NCBI GenBank assembly: GCA_964549505.1
Contig: CAZJVD010000010.1
Span: forward strand, 46,673-110,672
Direction of reading: 5' to 3'
DNA: 64,000 nt
Source: CAZJVD01 sp964549505
GTDB taxonomy: Bacteria > Bdellovibrionota > UBA1018 > CAZJVD01
In this document: one piece after another, positions 36,697-45,978 of the stretch
How the letters are laid out: the number at the start of each line of letters is the position of its first letter
How positions within the stretch are numbered: position 1 is the stretch's first letter
Translations under genes and position numbers: made by a program
The notes under the pieces: generated by a model
Seen by the model: the letters and a program-made list of their open reading frames with translations, nothing else
Databases searched by the model: none
What the model was told of the DNA's origin: nothing

Positions 36697-39660
36697 ATGG
36701 GTGTTTCCGTCCGGGATCCCAGACGTTCTAGCGGAGTGTTTCGCGGGGCCACAGTGTTTCTGCTGGTGGCGTTGCTCGGATGCGCTTTTCTGTTCTGGGA
36801 AAGGTCGCGTCTCCTCGACACCCTCATCGATCGCTCCCATCACGAGCTTGCATGGGCTCACTCCGGATTCGAAAGCGCGTTTCAGGCATCGTACTACTTC
36901 TTTTTCCGAGATCAGTTTGTTCCTGAAATCGATCAGAAACTTGGATCGGTTCCGGGCCTTAAGCGTGTTCAGTTCGTCAACGACTCAGGCGGGGTGCTCT
37001 ACGATACGGGCGACCCTGAGCTACGCAAAGCTGACTCAGGCTCATCGATTCAACCCAAGGTTCTCGCCGAACCGCAACTCGTCAAAGTACTGAGTGCGCG
37101 GCAAGCCGCCTCGGTCACGACCTATCGGTCGATCCACCTAGCGCTTCCCTCGACAAAGTTTTGGGTGATCTACAGCTTCGACGCCTCCAGTGTTCTGAGG
37201 ACATTGGTGCTCTGGACGGTTGCCGGGTTTTTGGGATTGATCCTAGGAGCTCTTGTTCTGACGTTCTTCGTACGATCGAGTGGAGCTTGGCTTCGCTATC
37301 GGCAGAAAAAACGACGCATCGGTCTTCGAGTCAAGATTCTCGGCGCGCTCTTGGTACTCAACGCTCTCACCGGCAGCTTCCTGTTTTTCAGTCTGACCAG
37401 TTTTCAGCGCACGCAGGAAGAAGAGCGTATCAAAAAGGAATCGACGCTCTTCAGTCAGTTTTCCTCAGAGAGAATTCTATGGAGTTTCTCGAACTACTTT
37501 TATTTTTACTATCAAGATCGATTCTTGCCAGCGGTCAAAGGATTTCTAGCAACCAATGAGAATTTGCTCAGAATTCGCATTGTCTCGTTTCGAAACCGCG
37601 TCGTGCGATTTGATAGTTGGTCGGATATTGACCGAAGCTCACAGCCAGCTGTGCCGGCATCCGATTCGCTGGCTGGTGCCGGGGTGGGAAGTTCAGACGA
37701 CGCGAGCCTCACACGTCTCGATCTGGGTGCGGATCAGTGGACAACGCTCGAGAACCGCGGGGTGCTGTCGTTCGACGAAAGTTATCAGGGAGAAAACACA
37801 TTTCGTGTTCTCAGCCTTACGCGAAACGAGCACCAGGAACCTCTTTTTGTCGTCGAGTATCTTTTTGGATTTGAGACGCTCAAGCGATCTCTAAGAGAGA
37901 TACGCGCCCAAATTCTCAGAGATCTGATTCCGTCACTGGTGGTTGGATTTGCGCTGGCATTGATTCTTTCCCAGCTTCTCATTGGGCCGATTCGAGCACT
38001 TTCTCGAGCGCTGGGGCAGGTTCAACGTGGCGATTTCGATGCGACCGTGGAACACGATCGTTCCGACGAGATTGGCGATCTCATCGAGTCGTTCAATCGT
38101 ATGACGAACGAACTCCGAAAAAAACAGGAGCTTCGAAAGTATCTCTCCGATTCGACGTATCGACAGATCTCCGAGTCGATCGACGCGACGGATGGTTCAC
38201 GGCTTCGTGGAACACGTATCCATGCGGCGATTCTGTTTTCAGATATTCGTAACTTTGTGGGACATACCGAAAATCTCGGCGCCGAAGAAGTGACGGCACT
38301 CCTGAACGACTACTTTACCGAGATGGTGGATGTGATCTCGCACCACGGTGGCGAAATCGACAAGTTTATTGGCGACGCACTTCTCGCGGTGTTCTACGCC
38401 AAGACGGATCGCGAGAAGTCGGGAACGGGGCCTATTGTTCAAGCACTCACGTGCGCGCTTGAGATGCGCGAGCGCCTGACCGCTTTTAACCAGAAACGCA
38501 TCGGTCTCGATCGGCAGCCGATCGACAATGGCGTCGGAATCACGTTCGGTGAAATCATCTCGGGCCCGATTGGCTCGAAAGATCGTCGCGACTTCACGGT
38601 TATCGGTGAAGTGGTTAATCTCGCAAGCCGCATCGAAAAACTCTCGAAGAAAGGGAAGCACACGCGCATCGTGTTCTCGGGCGAAGTCGAGACGTTTGTT
38701 CATGGTCTGGTGGAGTCCGAGCCGTTGGTACACGACGGAATTCAGGGTATCGACAGTCCCGTTCAGGTTTTTGAGCTCGTGCGCATACGCGAGTTGAAAG
38801 AACTGCAGTCGCAGGTTCTTAGTCCCGATCTTGATGTTCGTCTTCGAAGCGTCGAAGTACTAGGTCTCAGCCGCAATCTCGATGCTTCAACGGTGCTGAC
38901 GGAGTGTCTCTCCGATCCAGAGGAACGTGTACGGATCGCCAGTGTTCGAGCTCTATCGCGCATCCATTCCACCGGTGATACGGCGGGAGCTGATATCTTC
39001 TTTTCTGCTCTGAAGCGAGAGCGTTCGCCGCGCGTCGTATCGGTGTTGGTTTCTGCGATCGGCGAAGTCTGTCGAGGCGAGCGTCTGTTGGAGCTGAAAC
39101 CGTATCTCGATCACGAGGACGAGCGTATCGTTGCAAACGCGATTGAATCCATGAGTCGGCACTCGAGTCCCGAAGTGGTTGATTTGGTCATACCCAAGCT
39201 TGCAAGTCGTCATAATCGCGTCAAGGCGAACGCTGCCATGACGCTCTTTGGCCTCGGGCGTGCTGAAGTCGTGCAGACACTGAAACCCATGCTTTTGAAC
39301 TCCGATCCATTGATGCGGTCGAGTGCGGCTTTCGCTCTCGGCGAGCTGGGAGTTCTCTCCCGCCAAGAGGCCGTGATGTCGCAGTGGAAAAAGCACAAGT
39401 CGGACATCCGAAAAATGTTGGGTGAGATTCAGGAGTGTGTGCCCATGCTGGTTCTGCTCTTGCGAGATCCAGAGCCGATGGTCAAACGGCAGGCCGTGAT
39501 CGCGCTTGGAAAGATGAAAGACAAGACGGCGGTGCTGCCGCTCATTCATGCCGTGGACTTCGATCGTGATTCAAAAGAGCTCATCCAAGACGTGGGAGTC
39601 GCTCTTCGGAATATTGGATCGCATCAGCTCGTGCGCGACCTCTTAGAAAAGATCTCCTGA
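36697..39660 (+). CDS. Membrane adenylate cyclase with two tandem sensor modules, HAMP and HEAT repeats
   Basis: A 987-residue class III cyclase. Four hydrophobic spans (about 18-34, 169-191, 213-234, 411-431) bracket two extracytoplasmic regions that share a YF-x-F-x2-QD/RDQF-x-P motif near residues 66-76 and 267-278. HAMP follows at about 430-480. In the cyclase domain, Asp516 and Asp560 bind metal, Lys556 and Thr634 are the base-selecting pair typical of bacterial adenylate cyclases, and Asn641/Arg645 complete the site. Residues about 705-987 form HEAT-like repeats. It should make cAMP in response to an envelope signal. It overlaps comM by 37 nt tail to tail. Confidence 0.9.
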   Translation: MGVSVRDPRRSSGVFRGATVFLLVALLGCAFLFWERSRLLDTLIDRSHHELAWAHSGFESAFQASYYFFFRDQFVPEIDQKLGSVPGLKRVQFVNDSGGVLYDTGDPELRKADSGSSIQPKVLAEPQLVKVLSARQAASVTTYRSIHLALPSTKFWVIYSFDASSVLRTLVLWTVAGFLGLILGALVLTFFVRSSGAWLRYRQKKRRIGLRVKILGALLVLNALTGSFLFFSLTSFQRTQEEERIKKESTLFSQFSSERILWSFSNYFYFYYQDRFLPAVKGFLATNENLLRIRIVSFRNRVVRFDSWSDIDRSSQPAVPASDSLAGAGVGSSDDASLTRLDLGADQWTTLENRGVLSFDESYQGENTFRVLSLTRNEHQEPLFVVEYLFGFETLKRSLREIRAQILRDLIPSLVVGFALALILSQLLIGPIRALSRALGQVQRGDFDATVEHDRSDEIGDLIESFNRMTNELRKKQELRKYLSDSTYRQISESIDATDGSRLRGTRIHAAILFSDIRNFVGHTENLGAEEVTALLNDYFTEMVDVISHHGGEIDKFIGDALLAVFYAKTDREKSGTGPIVQALTCALEMRERLTAFNQKRIGLDRQPIDNGVGITFGEIISGPIGSKDRRDFTVIGEVVNLASRIEKLSKKGKHTRIVFSGEVETFVHGLVESEPLVHDGIQGIDSPVQVFELVRIRELKELQSQVLSPDLDVRLRSVEVLGLSRNLDASTVLTECLSDPEERVRIASVRALSRIHSTGDTAGADIFFSALKRERSPRVVSVLVSAIGEVCRGERLLELKPYLDHEDERIVANAIESMSRHSSPEVVDLVIPKLASRHNRVKANAAMTLFGLGRAEVVQTLKPMLLNSDPLMRSSAAFALGELGVLSRQEAVMSQWKKHKSDIRKMLGEIQECVPMLVLLLRDPEPMVKRQAVIALGKMKDKTAVLPLIHAVDFDRDSKELIQDVGVALRNIGSHQLVRDLLEKIS

Positions 39661-41231
39661 ACAGCATGATGATCTCGGTGACTCGGCAGTACGCGGAAGA
39701 ACTCCGGTGAATGCATCGCGAAAGCCTCTGCAAAGTAGGATGACTCAAGATCCGTTTCGTCCCAAGCTGCGAGCGTGATCGCCATGCGTGCGAGCCGGTG
39801 CATGCCCCGCAAAGAAACTCGCTCGAAGATCCGGCGCACGCGATCGTCTTGGGCGGCGGTCGCAATCACGGGTTGCAATATGTGTCCGTCAAGATAGGCA
39901 CTGGCGACACCGCACGTCTTTAGGATCCTCTCGTGGGTGCGTTCGGTGCGCTCGCGGAGTTCCTGAAAGTCGACCACTTGGTCGGCGCTTGCGGGACGCT
40001 TTAGGACCGCAACAAAATCCAGTCGGTCGCTCAGAGCTAATGAAAAGCGCTGCAGATACGCCGTACGTTTCGGTTCCGAGCAATGACAGATCGCTTGCTT
40101 CTCGATGGGCGTCCACTCGGGGGGAGTGCCGCCGCACGGACAGAGATTGGACGACCCGAGAAATCGAAAGCGCGCTGGCAGCTCGACGGAGCGATGGAAA
40201 CGACTGACGGAAACTAAGCCTCGTTCGAGAGGTTCACGCAGAATCTCGCGTGAGTCGCGCGGCCATTCGAGAAACTCGTCGGCAACCAGTAATCCCTCAT
40301 GGGCGAGTGAGAGCTCGCCGGGCACCACGCCTGCTTCCGAAATCGATCCTGCGAGTGTTGATGGTTTGACCAGTGGACTGATTCGGCGGACGGCTTCTCG
40401 TTTTGTGTCGCTGAGGTCATGCAGGAGCCTCTGCCAGACGCGCTGTCCGGGGGTGACGGTGGGTTGGAGTGCGATCGCCCACTCGAGAGCTTGCGACTTT
40501 CCAACTCCCGCTGGACCGAAGAGCACGGCGCTGTGAAGACCTGCCGAGCTCGCTCCGAGAAATCTCGCGAGCGCTTTGGAGATGGAGAATACTGGAGGCG
40601 CGCGATCGTAGAGCTTGCTGGGAAGACGTGGCTGAGTATGGACCGGCGATCGGGCTACGGGAAAACTGCGGCTATTGAGGACCGCGACGGTCTCACGGAG
40701 ATCGCGTGCCGTTACAATGTCGGGTTGCCGCGCTCGCGGAAAGGCGGACGCGAGGTCACCGATCAGCTGGTCGAGGTCTCCGGCCGGCTGTTCGGGTAGA
40801 AGAATCAGTCGCGCGTTTCCGATCCAACCCGCGATCACACAACGACCGATGCTACCGGTCGTATGCAACTCGCCCCGGAGGCCGAGCTCCCCCCAGGCGA
40901 GAACATCGCCGCGGAATCGAACGATGCCTGCTTCGGCAAGGAGTGCTAGTGCGATGGGGAGATCAAATCCCGTACCGTACTTCGGCACACTCGAAGGGAC
41001 CAGGTTGACGGTGAGGCGTCGGCGAGGAAGGTCGAAGTCTGAAGTCAGGATGGCGGAGCGAACGCGCTCGCGTGCTTCTTGGATCTCTCGGTTTGCAAGC
41101 CCGACGATATGAATCCCCGGAATCTGGACCGAGCTGATGACTTCCACTTTTCCGAGGCGGGGTTCCAGCTCGCCCTCGAGCAGAGTGTGAATAGATAGAT
41201 CGTGCGTTGCTGTCTTTTTCATAGAGGGCAT
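39624..41231 (-). CDS. comM: Mg-chelatase-like AAA+ protein, ComM/YifB family
   Basis: A 535-residue protein with an N-terminal ChlI/Lon-like fold (VQIPGIHIVGLANREIQEARERV, LTVNLVPSSVPK, FDLPIALALL), an AAA+ core with Walker A FGPAGVGKSQ and a weakened Walker B (GLLVADEFLEW), the Cys motif CPCGG and a C-terminal helical domain. ComM helps branch migration in natural transformation, which fits comEC close by. The Met at 41231 or 41222 is likely; a longer start at 41258 adds nothing conserved. Confidence 0.86.
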   Translation of the reverse strand: MPSMKKTATHDLSIHTLLEGELEPRLGKVEVISSVQIPGIHIVGLANREIQEARERVRSAILTSDFDLPRRRLTVNLVPSSVPKYGTGFDLPIALALLAEAGIVRFRGDVLAWGELGLRGELHTTGSIGRCVIAGWIGNARLILLPEQPAGDLDQLIGDLASAFPRARQPDIVTARDLRETVAVLNSRSFPVARSPVHTQPRLPSKLYDRAPPVFSISKALARFLGASSAGLHSAVLFGPAGVGKSQALEWAIALQPTVTPGQRVWQRLLHDLSDTKREAVRRISPLVKPSTLAGSISEAGVVPGELSLAHEGLLVADEFLEWPRDSREILREPLERGLVSVSRFHRSVELPARFRFLGSSNLCPCGGTPPEWTPIEKQAICHCSEPKRTAYLQRFSLALSDRLDFVAVLKRPASADQVVDFQELRERTERTHERILKTCGVASAYLDGHILQPVIATAAQDDRVRRIFERVSLRGMHRLARMAITLAAWDETDLESSYFAEAFAMHSPEFFRVLPSHRDHHAVQEIFSKRSRTS

Positions 41232-41295
41232 CGGAGCAAGCCCGATGCCAGCGCACAAAGTGACCAGAGTGCCCAGAGTGTAATGCCACGAACTA

Positions 41296-41715
41296 TTAAC
41301 GATCGCGCAGATCGCGGATCATCGCATCGCGTGCTTCATTGACGGCCTGAGCGATGGATTGCGCACTCTTCCATTCAGGCGATCCAGGGCGGCCAATTTT
41401 ATCCGGATGCACACGTCGCATCAGCTGCTTGTAAGCGCGCCGAATTTCCTTCTCGGTTGCTGTCGACGCCACGCCAAGAATTTCATGAGGCGCTCCGTCG
41501 GTTCGAAATCCTTCGAGCAGAAGGTGCGGCGATTCAGAATTCGTTTTCGGTGTGTTCTGTTCTTGCGAGCGATCGGCTTCGCGCAGCCGAAACTTTGACT
41601 CGCTTTCCTTTTTCATCAATCGATAGAAGAGGAGGACAGCTAGAAGAACACCGAAGCCAAGGTGAGCCCACCAGAAATGTCCTTGTGCCACGAGTGCCGT
41701 TTCGCTTGCGGGCAT
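41296..41715 (-). CDS. Membrane-anchored J-domain protein
   Basis: A 139-residue protein with one N-terminal membrane helix (about 18-34), a polar linker and a C-terminal J domain holding HPD at 103-105 (RRVHPDK). J domains stimulate DnaK ATPase, so this would recruit DnaK to the membrane. There is no G/F region or zinc finger. It lies 64 bp upstream of comM on the same strand and may be cotranscribed with it. Confidence 0.85.
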   Translation of the reverse strand: MPASETALVAQGHFWWAHLGFGVLLAVLLFYRLMKKESESKFRLREADRSQEQNTPKTNSESPHLLLEGFRTDGAPHEILGVASTATEKEIRRAYKQLMRRVHPDKIGRPGSPEWKSAQSIAQAVNEARDAMIRDLRDR

Positions 41716-41760
41716 GAAACCATCTTAGCATAGGGCGCTGGGCACAGGCATCGCCTTTGC

Positions 41761-43815
41761 TTGGATACGATCACTATTCCAATCTTCGTCACGCTCATTT
41801 TTTCAGTATTGTCCTTGCGATTTTCAGACTCTGAGCACTGCGCGTTCTCAAAGACAGCGTTTCATGACGGGCGCGTGATCACAGAGTGTTGGCCGCGGGG
41901 CGCCCGTGACTTACTCTTCGACAGTGATCGCGTCTGCACCGCGTGGATCGATCGAACACAAGTCGTGTATCGCGATGGCAAGTCTTTGGAGCGGATCACG
42001 CACCGACGTTGCGACAAAAGTCGAGCGGTTCACGCGATCGAGCGACCGGCGCGTGCGCTTCTCAGCTGGCGTTGTGCGATTGGCGTCCGTCTGCGAGCGC
42101 TCGATTCGAGCGGACTCATGGCCGCTCTCTTGACCGGTTGGCGTTTATCAGACGATCGGATCGGACTCTGGAGAGCCTTGGGCTTTGTCCATGTCACATC
42201 GTTTGCCGGTATTCACCTCTACGGTCTCTGGTTTTTTTTCGAGAGGCTAGGGCGCCTGCTTCAGTATTCCTCGCGCGTCACTCCACGGATCGTCGCAAGA
42301 AGTCGGCGTGTGGTTCCCAGATTGTTTGTTGGCAGTTCGCTATTAATACTCCTGCTAAGCGGGTTTCGATGGGGATTGCTCCGTCCTCTGTTAACAGTGG
42401 CGGCTCGTTTGAGTGTGCGGATACATGGAGGACGGTTTGCGCCGTGGAGTCTTTGGTTCGTGGTCGCAGTCGTGGACCTGCTTGTCCAAGGGGCGATCGA
42501 TTCCTTTCGCGCCGAGCAGACCGGGTTTTCTGGGGCCCTTCATTATTGGTTGGCGCTTGCAGGAGGTGCGTTGGCCATACGCCATTCAAAAGAACGAGCA
42601 AAAAGACCAGAAAAGAAAGCCGACGTGCTCTGCCTCCACCTTCGACTCTCGCTCGGATCCTGGTTACTGACCGCCGTACTCGATGCCTTTACGGTTTATC
42701 GAATCGCTTGGCTGACGCCAGTTCTGAGTTTTCTCACGGTGCCGTACTTCGCTCTCGTCGCCGTGCCGATGAGTCTGCTTGCGATCGTCACGGGCAGTAC
42801 GTTTCCCTGGTTCTTTGAGTTTCATACAAATGCCTTGGCCTTATTGGCGCGCTTGAGCGTGTTGCCTGCAACGCTCTGGTTTGTGAGTGTTCGTGATCTC
42901 GCGACGGGGCTCGCAGTTTTAGTAGCTCTCAAGATGACCTTGTACTTCGTGTTTCGCTCGCGCAGCCAGAGCACCTGGCCATTTGTTACGATTGCAGTCC
43001 TGGGCGCGGCGTTGGGCCTGTGGGTGCGCCTGAATGTGGCGTCCTATGCGGCCCCGCACGTGACTCCAAATGTGGCCTTTGAAGCGCGCGCTGTCGTTCA
43101 ACTGGATGTCGGCCAGGGCGATTCGGCGCTCGTGATCGGGACGGACCGTCGAAAGATACCACGCTCCGGCCTTTCGGCGGGTTGGCTGATTGACGTCGGG
43201 AGCGATCGTTCGACGACGCCCGTTCGGTGGCTGGACCGCATGGCTCGTTACAAGCAGAGTTATGTGTCCGGTGTGATTCTCAGTCATGACGATGAAGACC
43301 ATCGAGGTGGTTGGAACGATCTTCATCAAGTCGCTGCGATCGAGTCGCGTTGCGATCGGCACACTCTTCATTGTGATGTACCCGCCGGGTTTCACCTGTT
43401 TCGTCAGGAGCCACCGACGTGGCAGAGATCGGAACGAAACGCAGCGATGATTGGAACACTTATCTCTTTGCCCGGAGCGACAGCTTGGATCGGGCTTGGT
43501 GATGCGGGCGCCGAACTCGAAGAGAAGTGGATACCTGAAATTCAAACGATTCTGAAAGAGAAGCAAGTCACCAAGGTCTTTCTTAAGATCAGCCATCATG
43601 GATCGAAGACGTCTACGTCTCTACAGCTTTTGAACGTCGTCCGTCCACACGAAGCATGGATCTCCTCGGGTGCGCGTAACCGCTATGGTCATCCACATCA
43701 GTCGGTGCTTCAGAGGTTGCGAGTGTTGAGGGTTCCTGTCCGTCGAACGGATCAAGAAGGTGATATCTTCCGTCTAGAACCCGTAGTTGACGCCGAGACT
43801 GAAGCTTCGGGTTGA
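41761..43815 (+). CDS. comEC: DNA-uptake channel ComEC/Rec2
   Basis: A 684-residue membrane protein. It has an N-terminal soluble-like segment, a competence domain with about eight hydrophobic spans (HVTSFAGIHLYGL equals the usual H-x3-SG-x-H motif), and a C-terminal metallo-beta-lactamase-like domain (LDVGQGDSALV, ILSHDDEDHRGGW, KISHHGSKTS, YGHPHQSVL). ComEC moves single-stranded DNA across the inner membrane in natural transformation. The start is a TTG at 41761. It overlaps the outer-membrane-protein gene by 42 nt tail to tail. Confidence 0.88.
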   Translation: MDTITIPIFVTLIFSVLSLRFSDSEHCAFSKTAFHDGRVITECWPRGARDLLFDSDRVCTAWIDRTQVVYRDGKSLERITHRRCDKSRAVHAIERPARALLSWRCAIGVRLRALDSSGLMAALLTGWRLSDDRIGLWRALGFVHVTSFAGIHLYGLWFFFERLGRLLQYSSRVTPRIVARSRRVVPRLFVGSSLLILLLSGFRWGLLRPLLTVAARLSVRIHGGRFAPWSLWFVVAVVDLLVQGAIDSFRAEQTGFSGALHYWLALAGGALAIRHSKERAKRPEKKADVLCLHLRLSLGSWLLTAVLDAFTVYRIAWLTPVLSFLTVPYFALVAVPMSLLAIVTGSTFPWFFEFHTNALALLARLSVLPATLWFVSVRDLATGLAVLVALKMTLYFVFRSRSQSTWPFVTIAVLGAALGLWVRLNVASYAAPHVTPNVAFEARAVVQLDVGQGDSALVIGTDRRKIPRSGLSAGWLIDVGSDRSTTPVRWLDRMARYKQSYVSGVILSHDDEDHRGGWNDLHQVAAIESRCDRHTLHCDVPAGFHLFRQEPPTWQRSERNAAMIGTLISLPGATAWIGLGDAGAELEEKWIPEIQTILKEKQVTKVFLKISHHGSKTSTSLQLLNVVRPHEAWISSGARNRYGHPHQSVLQRLRVLRVPVRRTDQEGDIFRLEPVVDAETEASG

Positions 43816-44862
43816 GACTTGGCTGCGATCGATTTTCATATTGAAGTCTGCGTAGTCGAGCGCCACACCAATCGTGTCCTGATTCGGCAAGCTGAAACGA
43901 TAACCGCCGCCACCTGCGATTTCGCGGCTTTCGAGATCTAAGAAGTCGAAGCGATTCGAAACCGGTGAGAACTTGAAATAAACAAAAATCGACGACCCCG
44001 AGTTTAGCTCACGTTCGATCGTCGGATAGATCTGCGGGCCGTTTGCATTCTTGTAACCGAAACGACCTGAGTGGAACGCCATCGTGTTGTAATACGTTCC
44101 TGCAAAGATACTCACACGCCATGGCGAGGTCACGAACGGCAGAACATATCCAACCCGAAAGTTAAAGCCGATGAACCGTATACTCTCGGGCCCTGTCGTC
44201 GAGAGCGGGAGCGCCGTTACAAACCCCGATATTCCAACATCCCAGTTTGGTGGTAACCAGAGGTACCGATACCCAAGCTTGGCTGTCAGTGCGACTTCGG
44301 AAAACTTATAGATCGCTCGAATATTGTGATCGAACTGCAGATAGGTAGCACTCAGTCCGGGCGTGAAGAAGTGCCGCTTGTACCGGATCTTTGGTTTCCG
44401 CGCGAGCTTTTCAAACTTTGGTGCATAGATGACGACGGTTTCGCGTTCGATTATTCCACGAGGGCTGATGGCGATGAAACGAAAACTGGTTTTCGTGTCC
44501 GAGAGCGGAAGACGCATCATGAACTTACCGTCGTCTTCGCGTTTGATCTTGCGACCGTTCCACGTGAAGGACCAATCGAGGTTCGGGTATTTACCGCGTA
44601 AAAACGCAAAAACACGTGTGTCGGATTCGGTGTCGCCGACGCGTTCAAGCACCTGATCACCACCCTGCCATTGCAAGTCTTTGATCTGACCTTCGTTATT
44701 GTCGCGTAAGAGCTTTCCGATTTCGTCGCCTGCGGTGACGGGATCGTCATCTTCGTCGTTTGCAAATGAGGGTGCCGCGAGGGCCAGCAAACACCCTAGG
44801 AGGGCACAAGGAAGTAGCCAAGGGAGTGCCCACGGCAGTGTGGTGATCCTTAGACCTAACAA
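43774..44862 (-). CDS. Probable outer-membrane beta-barrel protein
   Basis: A 362-residue exported protein. The signal peptide ends near PSFAND. A short acidic region is followed by an Ig-like or beta-sandwich segment (about 80-150). The C-terminal 200 residues have alternating aromatic/hydrophobic strands and end in the aromatic VNYGF, the usual barrel-assembly signal. Function unknown. The 3' end overlaps comEC. Confidence 0.75.
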   Translation of the reverse strand: MLGLRITTLPWALPWLLPCALLGCLLALAAPSFANDEDDDPVTAGDEIGKLLRDNNEGQIKDLQWQGGDQVLERVGDTESDTRVFAFLRGKYPNLDWSFTWNGRKIKREDDGKFMMRLPLSDTKTSFRFIAISPRGIIERETVVIYAPKFEKLARKPKIRYKRHFFTPGLSATYLQFDHNIRAIYKFSEVALTAKLGYRYLWLPPNWDVGISGFVTALPLSTTGPESIRFIGFNFRVGYVLPFVTSPWRVSIFAGTYYNTMAFHSGRFGYKNANGPQIYPTIERELNSGSSIFVYFKFSPVSNRFDFLDLESREIAGGGGYRFSLPNQDTIGVALDYADFNMKIDRSQVSTRSFSLGVNYGF

Positions 44863-44944
44863 CCACTGGTTTTCGTTCGGAAATTCTCGCCCCGTTGCCC
44901 CGATAGGGTCACTTTACGCGATGTGAACGGCCTTGAGAATCTCA

Positions 44945-45101
44945 GAAACTGGCCTACTTCAGTGTGTATGAGAATCGACTTTTGCCTTTTATCTCAACGA
45001 GTTGAATCAACTATAAGTGGGCTCACATCTAACAAAACATCTAACCAGTTGGTAAGATTAGATAATTTCTATTTTTATACACACTGAAGTAGGCCAGTTT
45101 C
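44945..45101. mobile_element. 157-bp MITE with 25-bp perfect terminal inverted repeats
   Basis: The ends (44945-44969 and 45077-45101) are perfect inverted copies starting GAAACTGGCCTACTTCAGTG. They are flanked by 9-bp direct repeats AGAATCTCA (44936-44944 and 45102-45110), a target duplication. The inside is AT-rich and has no open frame. The outer AAACTGGCCTACTT is shared with the left end of the IS at 62874-64000, so its transposase could have moved this element. The region 44863-45177 holds only this element and the promoter at its right edge. Confidence 0.9.
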
Positions 45102-45112
45102 AGAATCTCAAG

Positions 45113-45141
45113 TTGAGGTCAAGGGGTGTCGATAGTATACT
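45113..45141 (+). promoter_or_regulatory. Sigma70-type promoter of the metalloprotease gene
   Basis: TTGAGG (45113-45118) and TATACT (45136-45141) are 17 bp apart. The start point would be near 45148, 30 nt before the TTG start codon. The -35 begins two bases after the MITE target duplication. Confidence 0.6.
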
Positions 45142-45146
45142 GAAAT

Positions 45147-45164
45147 GGTCAGGGTCTCCTGACC
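45147..45164. promoter_or_regulatory. Palindrome at the predicted transcription start (possible operator)
   Basis: GGTCAGG (45147-45153), four bases, then CCTGACC (45158-45164) form a perfect 7-bp inverted repeat that covers the predicted start point of the downstream promoter. It could be a repressor site or a 5' mRNA hairpin. Confidence 0.45.
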
Positions 45165-45177
45165 TCAGGGGTGGTCC

Positions 45178-45954
45178 TTGATCTCGGTTTTCCGCTCAAA
45201 CGGCGCTATCGCTCTTGTTTTCACTTTGGCGCTGACCGTCTTGCTGACTGTTTCGCTGACCGTTTCCATGAGCGGCTGTGGCTCAAAGTCCGGCAAAAAA
45301 GTTATTAAAGAATGTGTGCTCGCCGAAGACCAGAGTGGGACGCTCTCCGGTCGCTGGCCGATCACGCCCGTACCGGTCGCTCTGTTTACAGGCGCTTTTT
45401 CGGGAAGCGATGAAGCCGCGTTTTCAGCAGCAGCGGCTAAGTGGAACAGTTTCTATTCGAGTTCAAAGGGTTTTCAGCTCATCAATCAAGGCGGTACGTC
45501 CGGAATTCCACGTCCAACCAATATCTGTTCGGGATCGATCGTGGGCGGCAGTACGTTTTCTGGATCGGTGACTGTGTATCCAGTTTCTGAAAACTGGCCG
45601 TACGGGAGCGAAGTCATCGCACTGACAACCACATGTCCTGTGCCGGGGAACGAACTTCCGACGTTCACCATGGCGGCGATGGAGATTAACCAGCAGAACT
45701 TCTTTGGAGATGCTCCCAAGCAACCTGATATCGAGTCGATTGCGCTCCACGAATTCGGACACCTAGTCGGTCTTCGTCACAGTTGCGAGGGTTTCGAGGC
45801 TAACGGAATTCCGAAGTGCGATAGCCCGAGTCTCAATCAGGCCTATCTTGCGGCCGTGATGTTTCCAGCTGTTGTTTTTGATTCGTCAGGAAATGGCGAG
45901 GTCAAACGCGACCTTCAGCAGAACGACATGGAACGCGCGAACTGCTTGTACTAG
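45178..45954 (+). CDS. Matrixin-like metalloprotease lipoprotein
   Basis: A 258-residue protein with a lipoprotein signal (lipobox SMSGC) and a metzincin zinc site HEFGHLVGLRH (His191, Glu192, His195, His201), as in matrixin-type M10 proteases. About 190 residues precede the zinc motif. Several Cys may form disulfides. The start is TTG at 45178 with AGGGGTGG just upstream. It probably acts on proteins at the cell surface or outside. Such small metzincin lipoproteins are frequent in predatory-type genomes, which is context only. Confidence 0.85.
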   Translation: MISVFRSNGAIALVFTLALTVLLTVSLTVSMSGCGSKSGKKVIKECVLAEDQSGTLSGRWPITPVPVALFTGAFSGSDEAAFSAAAAKWNSFYSSSKGFQLINQGGTSGIPRPTNICSGSIVGGSTFSGSVTVYPVSENWPYGSEVIALTTTCPVPGNELPTFTMAAMEINQQNFFGDAPKQPDIESIALHEFGHLVGLRHSCEGFEANGIPKCDSPSLNQAYLAAVMFPAVVFDSSGNGEVKRDLQQNDMERANCLY

Positions 45955-45978
45955 TTCTATCCACGTCTGTTTCTCCAC

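Noticed and set aside
36619..36861. N-terminal extension of the RluA-type gene
   Set aside because: The added 81 codons match no family part and run into the cyclase gene on the other strand; the family start is at 36618.
41943..42818. 291-codon alternative frame inside comEC
   Set aside because: It is Arg/Ser-rich with no domain, and the main frame has the ComEC motifs on both sides.
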